Assembly: GCA_050954505.1 (NCBI GenBank)
Contig: JBPBPY010000003.1
Location: forward strand, 1-12,690
Direction: 5' to 3'
DNA: 12,690 bases
DNA from: JAQGMO01 sp050954505
GTDB taxonomy: Bacteria > Pseudomonadota > Gammaproteobacteria > Burkholderiales > Burkholderiaceae_D
Both the position numbers and the translations under genes were made by a program. Shown piece by piece: positions 6,521 to 12,690 of the stretch. The notes under the pieces are model-generated. The model did no database searches, was not told where the DNA came from, and saw only the letters and a list, made by a program, of their open reading frames with translations. The first letter of the stretch is position 1; every line of letters begins with the position of its first letter.

Positions 6521-9500
6521 ATGGCGCATTTTTTCATCGACCGGCCGATCTTTGCCTGGGTGCTTTCCATCGTCATCATGCTTGCCGGGCTGATGTCGAT
6601 CAAGACCCTGCCGCTGGAACAGTATCCCGACATTGCCCCGCCACGCGTGGCCATCAACGCCACCTATACCGGCGCTTCGGCCAAGACCGTGGAAGATTCG
6701 GTGACCCAGGTCATCGAACAGAATCTCAAGGGACTCGACAACCTGCTGTATATCCAGTCGACCAGCAATTCCTCCGGCATTGCCCGCATCACCGTGACCT
6801 TCAATCCGGGTACCGATATCGATGTGGCGCAGATGCAGGTGCAAAACAAGCTGCAGCAGGCGCTCTCGCGCATTCCGCAATCGGTGCAGGCGCGCGGCGT
6901 CACCGTCACCAAGGGCGGCAATGACTTCCTGATGATCGTCTCGATGTACTCGGGCGACGGCAGTGCCGACGCCGTCGACGTGGGCGACTACATCACCACC
7001 AACCTGGTCGACGTCATCAGCCGCATCGATGGCGTGGGCGAAGTGCAGACGCTGGGTACCGGTTATGCCATGCGCATCTGGCTCGACCCCGACAAGCTGC
7101 GCAAATATGCGCTCATGCCTTCCGACGTCAACACTGCCGTCCTGGCGCAAAACGCCCAGGTCTCGGCGGGCCAGCTCGGTGCCTTGCCGGCAGTCGGCGA
7201 GCAGCAGCTCAATGCCACCATTACCTCGCGCAGCAAGCTGCAAACTGCCGAACAATTCGGCAATATCGTCATGCGTTCGACCGCCGACGGCGCCGTGGTG
7301 TTGTTGAAGGACGTGGCACGCATCGAACTCGGGGCGGAAAACCTGACGGTGCGCCAGTTGCTGGCCGGGCGTCCCGGCGCCGGCATGGGCATCATCCTGG
7401 CCGACGGCGCCAATGCGGTACAGGTGGCCGATGCCGTCAAGGCCAAGATCGCCGAACTGCAGCCGCTGTTTCCCAACAAGCTGCAGACCTATGTCTCGGT
7501 CGACACCACGCCGTTCGTCAGCGCCTCGATCGAGGAAGTCATCAAGGCGCTGGGGGAAGCCATGCTGCTGGTGGTGATCGTCATGTATGTCTTCCTGCAG
7601 AACATGCGCGCCACGCTGATTCCCGCCATTGCCGTGCCGGTGGTCCTGCTGGGCACCTTTGGCGTGCTGTCGATCTTCGGCTATTCGATCAATACCCTGA
7701 CCATGTTCGGCATGGTGCTGGCGATCGGTCTTCTGGTCGATGATGCCATCGTGGTGGTGGAAAACGTCGAACGCGTGATGAGCGAGGAAGGCTTGCCGCC
7801 CAAGGAGGCCACCCGCAAATCGATGGCGGAAATCACGCCGGCGCTGGTCGGCATTGCGCTGGTGCTGTCGGCAGTGTTCATTCCCATGGCGTTTTTTGGC
7901 GGCTCCACCGGTGTGATCTACCGGCAGTTTTCCATTACCATCGTCTCGGCCATGATGCTGTCGGTTCTGGTGGCACTGACACTCACACCGGCGCTGTGCG
8001 CAACGCTCTTGAAACCGATCGCCAAGGGCCAGCATGCGCCCGAGCGCGGCAAACATGCCAAGGGAATCTTCCGCTACCTCGATGGCTTCTTTGCCGGCTT
8101 CAACCGTTACTTTGATCGCACCGCCAATGGTTATCAGGGAATGGTGGGCGGCATCCTCAAGCGCAGCAAACGTTTCCTGGTCATTTTCCTGGTCATCACC
8201 GCTGCCATGGTGGTGTTGTTTCTGCGCCTGCCGACCTCGTTCCTCCCCGATGAAGACCAGGCCTCGCTGCAAATCCAGGTCACCCTGCCGCCCGGTGCGT
8301 CGGACGCCCGCCTGCAACCGGTGCTGGACAAGATCCGCGAGTACTTCACCAGCCATCCCGATGTGCTGTCTCTGAACATGGTCACGGGCCAGAACGGTGA
8401 CCAATCCTCGGCTCGTGGTTTCGTCAAGCTCAAGGATTGGGGCGAGCGCAAGGAAGCGTCGCAAAGCGCCGCAGCGATTGCCCGCAAATCCACCGCCGAT
8501 CTGGGCAAGATCCGCGATGCCAAGATCTACGTCTCGCTGCCGCCTGCCGTGCGCGGCCTGGGGTCGAACGCCGGTTTCAATTTCTATCTCAAGGATATCA
8601 ATGGTCTGGGCCATGATGCACTGGTGGCTGCGCGCGACCAGGTGGTCAAGCTGCTGGCGCAGCGCAAGGAAGTCTCGAATGTGCGCAGCAATAACCTCGA
8701 CGACACGCCGCAGTTTTCGCTGGATGTCGACGACCGCCGGGCTGGCGCCCAGAGTCTGACCACCGATGCGGTCGACAGTACGCTGTCGACGGCCATGGGC
8801 GGTACCTACATCAATGACTTCATCGACCGCGGGCGCGTCAAGCGCGTCTACATGCAGGGCGATACGGCATTTCGCATGCTGCCGGCCGACATCGATCGCT
8901 GGACGGCGCGCAACACGCTGGGCCAGATGGTGCCGTATTCGGCATTCTCGACCTCGCGCTGGAGTTATGGCTCGCCCCAGCTGCAACGCTACAACGGCAG
9001 CTCGGCCTACGAATTCGTCGGCGATGCGGCGCCGGGCGTCAGTTCGGGTGTGGCGATGAAGGCGGTGGAAGACGTCATGAAGCAGATGCCGGTGGGCATT
9101 GGCTACGAATGGACCGGCGCGTCCTATCAGGAACGCCTGTCGGGTTCGCAGGCGCCGGTGCTGTATGCCATCTCGATCCTGTTCGTGTTCCTGTGCCTGG
9201 CTGCTTTGTACGAAAGCTGGTCGGTGCCTTTCTCGGTCATCCTGGTGGTGCCGCTGGGGATCATTGGCGCACTGTTGTTTACGGGACTGCGCGGTTTGAC
9301 CAATGACGTCTACTTCCAGGTTGGCTTGCTGACCACCGTCGGCCTGTCCTCCAAGAACGCCATCCTGATCGTTGAATTCGCCAAGCAGCTGCAGGAACAG
9401 GGCAAGAGCGTGCTCGATGCCACGCTTGAAGCCGTGCACCTGCGCCTGCGCCCGATTCTGATGACCTCGCTGGCATTCGGCTTTGGCGTGCTGCCACTGG

Positions 9501-9718
9501 CCATCGGCACCGGTGCCGGTGCGGGCGGCCGCCAGTCGATCGGCACGGCCGTGCTGGGCGGGATGATGCTGGGCACGACGCTGGGCATCTTCTTCGTGCC
9601 GCTGTTCTTCGTCACCATTCGCAGCCTGACGTTCGGAAAGAAAAAAGCGCCAGAGCCGCCGGCTCTGCCGGCTGGCGATGGCGCCGGTGTGGATGTGGCA
9701 ACAACGGGAGTGCATTGA
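6521..9718 (+). CDS. acrB: RND multidrug efflux pump, AcrB/MexB-like (HAE1 family)
   Basis: A full-length 1065-residue inner-membrane proton/drug antiporter. It starts MAHFFIDRPIFAWVLSIVIM, the family N-terminus with the first membrane helix. Large periplasmic loops follow helices 1 and 7. The proton-relay pair Asp407-Asp408 lies in GLLVDDAIVVVENV, exactly at the AcrB positions, and the relay Lys is near 945 in GLSSKNAILIVEFA. The family motif FGGSTGVIYRQFS and the two six-helix halves are intact, so the pump should be functional. Substrates in this family are hydrophobic or amphipathic drugs, dyes, detergents and plant phenolics; the set here cannot be deduced. It lies 15 bases after the adaptor gene and overlaps the channel gene by one base. 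The gene uses no TTA, CTA or TCA codon, which leaves a very long open frame on the opposite strand. Confidence 0.96.
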   Translation: MAHFFIDRPIFAWVLSIVIMLAGLMSIKTLPLEQYPDIAPPRVAINATYTGASAKTVEDSVTQVIEQNLKGLDNLLYIQSTSNSSGIARITVTFNPGTDIDVAQMQVQNKLQQALSRIPQSVQARGVTVTKGGNDFLMIVSMYSGDGSADAVDVGDYITTNLVDVISRIDGVGEVQTLGTGYAMRIWLDPDKLRKYALMPSDVNTAVLAQNAQVSAGQLGALPAVGEQQLNATITSRSKLQTAEQFGNIVMRSTADGAVVLLKDVARIELGAENLTVRQLLAGRPGAGMGIILADGANAVQVADAVKAKIAELQPLFPNKLQTYVSVDTTPFVSASIEEVIKALGEAMLLVVIVMYVFLQNMRATLIPAIAVPVVLLGTFGVLSIFGYSINTLTMFGMVLAIGLLVDDAIVVVENVERVMSEEGLPPKEATRKSMAEITPALVGIALVLSAVFIPMAFFGGSTGVIYRQFSITIVSAMMLSVLVALTLTPALCATLLKPIAKGQHAPERGKHAKGIFRYLDGFFAGFNRYFDRTANGYQGMVGGILKRSKRFLVIFLVITAAMVVLFLRLPTSFLPDEDQASLQIQVTLPPGASDARLQPVLDKIREYFTSHPDVLSLNMVTGQNGDQSSARGFVKLKDWGERKEASQSAAAIARKSTADLGKIRDAKIYVSLPPAVRGLGSNAGFNFYLKDINGLGHDALVAARDQVVKLLAQRKEVSNVRSNNLDDTPQFSLDVDDRRAGAQSLTTDAVDSTLSTAMGGTYINDFIDRGRVKRVYMQGDTAFRMLPADIDRWTARNTLGQMVPYSAFSTSRWSYGSPQLQRYNGSSAYEFVGDAAPGVSSGVAMKAVEDVMKQMPVGIGYEWTGASYQERLSGSQAPVLYAISILFVFLCLAALYESWSVPFSVILVVPLGIIGALLFTGLRGLTNDVYFQVGLLTTVGLSSKNAILIVEFAKQLQEQGKSVLDATLEAVHLRLRPILMTSLAFGFGVLPLAIGTGAGAGGRQSIGTAVLGGMMLGTTLGIFFVPLFFVTIRSLTFGKKKAPEPPALPAGDGAGVDVATTGVH

Positions 9719-11421
9719 TGGGTTCGGTACATGAAAGCAAGCTGGCAAGGCTTGCACGCACGGCCAGCCAGCCAGGAACACTGCTGCGGCTGCGCGCGGC
9801 AGGCGAACAGGACCTCGGACCAATCGCTGCGTGCGTTGCCGCCCTGTGTCTGTCGGCGTGCGTCAACCTGGCACCGGACTACCAGCGTCCGGCAGCATCG
9901 GTGCCGGCAACCTTGCCTGGGGTGGGCGAGCCTGCGCCGTCTGCCGCTCCTGCCGCTCCTGCCGCGTCTGCTGCACCCGCTGCACCCGCTGCAACTCCCT
10001 TACCGGCTGCTGCAACGAACCAGACCGCAGGGCAGGGTACGCAACAGCGCAATGCCGCAGGCACTGGCGGCGCCGACACCACCGGCAATACCGCCAGCGC
10101 GGTCCAGGGCAGCAATGCCAATGACGGCGTCATCGCCGATGCAGGCACTGCCGCCACGCTCGAACTGAATGATTTCTTTGTCGACCAGCGCTTGCTTGGC
10201 GTGATCCGGCTGGCATTGGCCAACAACCGCGACTTGCGGGTGGCGGCGCTGAACATCGAACGCGCGCGGGCGCAATACGGGGTGGTGCGCGCCGACGCCT
10301 TTCCAGGGGTGGATGCCGGCATCGATGCCGAGCGCGCCCGCACCATCAACAGCAGTGGCGTTTCCAGCGTCGGGTCGACCTACGGGCTCAGCATCGGCCT
10401 GACCAGTTACGAACTCGACTTCTTCAGCCGCGTGAAAAATCTTGGCGAAGCCGCCTTGCAAACCTATCTGGGCTACCAGGAAACACGCCGCAGCAGCCAG
10501 ATCACGCTGGTTTCTTCCGTGGCTGGCGCCTGGCTGCAACTGGCCGCAGACCGGCAGCGTTTGCAGCTGGCGCGCATCACGCTGGAGAGCCAGCGCAAAT
10601 CCTATGACCTGATCGAGCGCAGCCATGCACTGGGTGCGCAATCGGGTGTGGCCCTGGCGCAAGCGCAAAGCACGGTCGATGCCGCACGCGTGCAGGTAGG
10701 CGTCTACGACAGCCAGGTCGAACAGGACGGCAACGCCCTGGCGCTGCTGGTTGGCAGCGTTCCGCCAGCGGACCTGTTGCCGGCTGCCGAAACATCGGTG
10801 CTGGCCGTGCCCACGGCCAGACTGCTGATGCCGCCTGCCGATCTGCCTTCCAGCGTGCTGCTGATGCGTCCGGACGTCCTGGCAGCCGAACACACCCTCA
10901 TTGGCAGCAATGCCGACATCGGTGCGGCGCGTGCGGCGTTCTATCCCCGCATTACACTCACCGGCGCCGGCGGCACTACCAGCAGCAGTCTCTCGGGTCT
11001 GTTTGGCCCCGGCACCACGGTGTGGAATTTTTCGCCGTCGATCAGCATACCGATTTTCGACGGTGGCGCCAACCGCGCCAATTTGCAGGTTGCGCAGGCA
11101 CAGCAGCAGATCGAGCTTGCCACCTATGAAAAAACCGTGCAAACCGCTTTCCGCGAAGTCGCCGATGCATTTGCCGACCGCCGCACCTTGTCGGAGCGGG
11201 TGGCTGCCCAGCAGTCGCTGGTGGCGGCCACCCAGCGCAGTTATGACTTGTCCCAGGCGCTGTTTCGCAGTGGTGGCGCGGCGTTCCTCGATGTACTCGA
11301 TGCCCAGCGCTCACTGTATTCCGCCCAGCAGACCTTGATCGGACTGCAGCTCAGCGAGCAGGCCAACCGGGTGACGCTGTACAAGGTGCTGGGCGGGGGG
11401 TGGCGCGCCCAGCCCTTGTGA
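9718..11421 (+). CDS. oprM: RND outer-membrane channel lipoprotein, OprM/NodT family
   Basis: A 567-residue TolC-like channel completing the tripartite pump. The lipobox LSAC puts the lipid Cys at residue 48, followed by VNLAPDYQRPAA, the family N-terminus. Two repeated channel halves follow: LALANNRDLRVAALNIE, TSYELDFFSRVKNLGEAAL, then LLMRPDVLAAEHTLIGSNAD, GAARAAFYPRITLTGAGG, FSPSISIPIFDGG. Translation starts at ATG 9718 in TGATG, overlapping the pump stop, with GGGAG just upstream, so it is coupled. Two oddities: about 34 residues precede the hydrophobic part of the signal peptide, with no later start codon, and residues about 71-150 are an Ala/Pro/Gly-rich low-complexity block where relatives have a much shorter link before the DFF-D-RL motif. 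That explains a length well above the usual 470-500. Confidence 0.93.
   Translation: MGSVHESKLARLARTASQPGTLLRLRAAGEQDLGPIAACVAALCLSACVNLAPDYQRPAASVPATLPGVGEPAPSAAPAAPAASAAPAAPAATPLPAAATNQTAGQGTQQRNAAGTGGADTTGNTASAVQGSNANDGVIADAGTAATLELNDFFVDQRLLGVIRLALANNRDLRVAALNIERARAQYGVVRADAFPGVDAGIDAERARTINSSGVSSVGSTYGLSIGLTSYELDFFSRVKNLGEAALQTYLGYQETRRSSQITLVSSVAGAWLQLAADRQRLQLARITLESQRKSYDLIERSHALGAQSGVALAQAQSTVDAARVQVGVYDSQVEQDGNALALLVGSVPPADLLPAAETSVLAVPTARLLMPPADLPSSVLLMRPDVLAAEHTLIGSNADIGAARAAFYPRITLTGAGGTTSSSLSGLFGPGTTVWNFSPSISIPIFDGGANRANLQVAQAQQQIELATYEKTVQTAFREVADAFADRRTLSERVAAQQSLVAATQRSYDLSQALFRSGGAAFLDVLDAQRSLYSAQQTLIGLQLSEQANRVTLYKVLGGGWRAQPL
9941..9994. repeat. Six nine-base tandem units in the outer-membrane channel gene
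   Basis: Units read ctgccgctc twice, ctgccgcgt, ctgctgcac, ccgctgcac and ccgctgcaa. They encode the AAP/AAS tripeptide run in the low-complexity block after the lipid anchor. The unit ctgccgcgt is identical to one in the xdhA repeat at 693-701. Confidence 0.8.
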
Positions 11422-11441
11422 TGTTTTGCTGACGGCTGCGA

Positions 11442-12690
11442 TCAGCTGCGCAATGCCATGCGCATCAGCCGCAAATTTTTCATGACGTCGACGGCAGTAT
11501 TTTTGATCTCGATTTTGGATGGGTCAAATCCTTGCGGAAACAACTGCTGGTAATCTGCATTAAATTTCAGGAAATTTTCCTGGCGCTTGATTTCATTATC
11601 TGTCAATGTCCGGTCCGCGAGACCATCCGGGAAGAGGTTCTGGTGCAAGCGAGTAATGTAATGGGAGGCGAATTCTGTCTTGTTGTGCGCGGCAAATTCA
11701 TCGCTGGTCTTCAGCGGATGCGCTTTGACAAAAGCAGCAAATGAATCCGCCAGTCCGGGAATCTTCTCAAAATCAGCATCGGCATTGAGCATCAGGAAAC
11801 TCAAGCTATCCTGTAAGCACGCCAGTTGTGCCGCATCCGGCTTGCTTCGCATCAGGGGAGCTACCAGCTCCTTGATTTCGCTCAAGCGCATGCTTTCTGT
11901 CTGGAATTTGCCGAGCGGAATTGGTTTGCCGCCATAGGGCAGTGGTTTGACTTTTTTCTCGACAAACAATTGCGCTTCCGATTTCAGGACCGGATTATCC
12001 ATGCCCGTCGTGCTGGTGCTGCCTTGTGCATGACCGGTTTTCCCTTTGCTTGTCTTTGGCTGGCTGTACGATGTCTTGAATTTGGGCGGCAACTTGCTCT
12101 TGTCATGTGGCTCACCCGTGCCGGAATAGGCCTTGCTTCCTTGTGAAGGGCCTGCTTTGGTTTTTCCTGCTTCCGGTTTGTCGTCATCTGCCTTGAATCC
12201 GGACGGCCGCTTGCCGGTGCCGAATGGGTCGCCCATGCCGGGAACGAACGTGTTGCCTTGCGCAGGACCGCCTGCCGGATATTTCGCTTTTGGCAAGCGG
12301 GTCTCTGTCTTGAAATCGGAAGGCAGCTTGCTGCTGCCAAATCCCGCCGACGGTCCGGGCTGTTCAAACCTGCTCCCGGGCCCGGCGGTCCCTGTCCCGC
12401 TGCTGAAGGTATTGCGTCGTTTCGCTTTTTCCCCCGGTGCTGCTGTCGGCTTGCTGGCAGAGGGGATGCTGCCCGAGGCGGCGTTTTGAAAGCCTGCCGG
12501 CTTGTGTGGTTCGCTGCCCGCGCCGGTGGCGTCATCATTGGCTGCTTCATCCGGCACCTGGACCACGATGTAAACATTTCTCCTGGCTTCAATGACCAAC
12601 GGCGTTTCATTGACCGTGAAACGTTGGTTGGTTTGCAGATTTGCCCGCACGATGCAGTACATGTTTTCGCGTTGACTGCCATCTGCCGCC
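11442..12690 (-). CDS. Unassigned protein with 39-residue repeats and helical C-terminal domain; start beyond right edge possible
   Basis: The reverse frame is open from the stop at 11442 to the right edge. The first ATG in the window (12662) gives 406 residues but has no ribosome site, and nine more codons run open upstream, so the true start may lie outside. Residue numbers are from 12662. Residues 1-38 (to VYIVVQVPDEA) look like beta strands. Residues 40-101 are disordered and Gly/Ser/Pro-rich. Residues 102-218 are three 39-residue repeats in exact register, each with K-x-P-x-x-F-K at offset 10 and Q-G near the end, plus a partial fourth to 229. Residues about 250-406 are polar and predicted helical, ending MKNLRLMRMALRS. 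No signal peptide, membrane helix or catalytic motif is seen. It is convergent with the efflux operon, 20 bases away. Lower GC than the pump in sampled lines suggests different ancestry. A secreted or effector-like role is a guess from architecture. Confidence 0.75.
   Translation of the reverse strand, partial: AADGSQRENMYCIVRANLQTNQRFTVNETPLVIEARRNVYIVVQVPDEAANDDATGAGSEPHKPAGFQNAASGSIPSASKPTAAPGEKAKRRNTFSSGTGTAGPGSRFEQPGPSAGFGSSKLPSDFKTETRLPKAKYPAGGPAQGNTFVPGMGDPFGTGKRPSGFKADDDKPEAGKTKAGPSQGSKAYSGTGEPHDKSKLPPKFKTSYSQPKTSKGKTGHAQGSTSTTGMDNPVLKSEAQLFVEKKVKPLPYGGKPIPLGKFQTESMRLSEIKELVAPLMRSKPDAAQLACLQDSLSFLMLNADADFEKIPGLADSFAAFVKAHPLKTSDEFAAHNKTEFASHYITRLHQNLFPDGLADRTLTDNEIKRQENFLKFNADYQQLFPQGFDPSKIEIKNTAVDVMKNLRLMRMALRS
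12009..12359 (-). repeat. Three tandem 117-base units encoding 39-residue repeats
   Basis: Units span 12243-12359, 12126-12242 and 12009-12125. Aligned without gaps they share K-(L/R)-P-x-x-F-K and a basic tail ending Q-G-(S/N): SKLPSDFKT, GKRPSGFKA, SKLPPKFKT. A partial fourth unit follows (TGMDNPVLKSE) and a degenerate start of a unit (SGTGTAGPG) precedes. Protein identity between copies is moderate, so the duplications are old or diverging fast. Confidence 0.85.

Noticed and set aside
5150..9823. A 1557-codon open frame on the reverse strand opposite the efflux adaptor and pump genes
   Set aside because: Its codons are in register with the forward genes, so it only needs those genes to avoid TTA, CTA and TCA, which GC-rich codon use does. 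The translation is His/Gln/Arg/Ala-rich with no domain, while the forward frames encode clear conserved proteins.
10000..11142. A 380-codon reverse-strand frame opposite the channel gene
   Set aside because: Same codon-register shadow effect; no recognisable domain, and the forward frame is a clear OprM-family protein.
11422..11441. Terminator between the channel gene and the convergent repeat protein
   Set aside because: Only a four-base stem (gctg/cagc) could be found and no T-run; the gap is too short to support a call.

Overview
The window looks like chromosome from a high-GC betaproteobacterium, most likely Burkholderiales near Oxalobacteraceae (Herbaspirillum, Collimonas, Janthinobacterium type). 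This rests on protein style (XdhA, HIU hydrolase, AcrAB-OprM-like proteins), strong GC bias at third codon positions in the metabolic and efflux genes, and gene density. No RNA genes, insertion sequences, CRISPR arrays or attachment sites were seen.

Layout. Positions 1-1356 (-) hold the N-terminal 452 residues of the xanthine dehydrogenase small subunit XdhA, running off the left edge. 1589-2110 (-) is a phosphinothricin/methionine-sulfoximine-type GNAT acetyltransferase. 2304-2657 (+) is 5-hydroxyisourate hydrolase. 2765-3025 (-) is a small unassigned protein. 3148-4869 (-) encodes an unusual protein with an F-box-like segment followed by ribonuclease-inhibitor-type leucine-rich repeats. 5183-11421 (+) is a complete tripartite RND efflux operon (periplasmic adaptor, inner-membrane pump, outer-membrane channel). 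11442 to the right edge (-) is a protein with three exact-register 39-residue repeats and a helical C-terminal domain, recognised in no family I know.

How the parts relate. XdhA and HIU hydrolase belong to one purine catabolic route (xanthine to urate, then HIU to OHCU), so the left end is a piece of a purine-degradation locus. The efflux genes are tightly spaced (15-base gap, then a one-base TGATG overlap) and should be one transcript. No regulator lies next to them; the divergent neighbour is the F-box/LRR gene instead.

The most interesting candidate is the F-box/LRR gene. This architecture is eukaryote-like and in bacteria is best known from the GALA type III effectors of Ralstonia. The repeat protein at the right edge also looks like an accessory or secreted protein. 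Sampled lines of both genes are less GC-rich than the pump gene between them. A second theme is in-frame nine-base tandem repeats and Ala/Gly-rich expansions in several unrelated genes (xdhA, the F-box/LRR gene, the outer-membrane channel), including an insertion of roughly 85 residues between the two iron-sulfur domains of XdhA.
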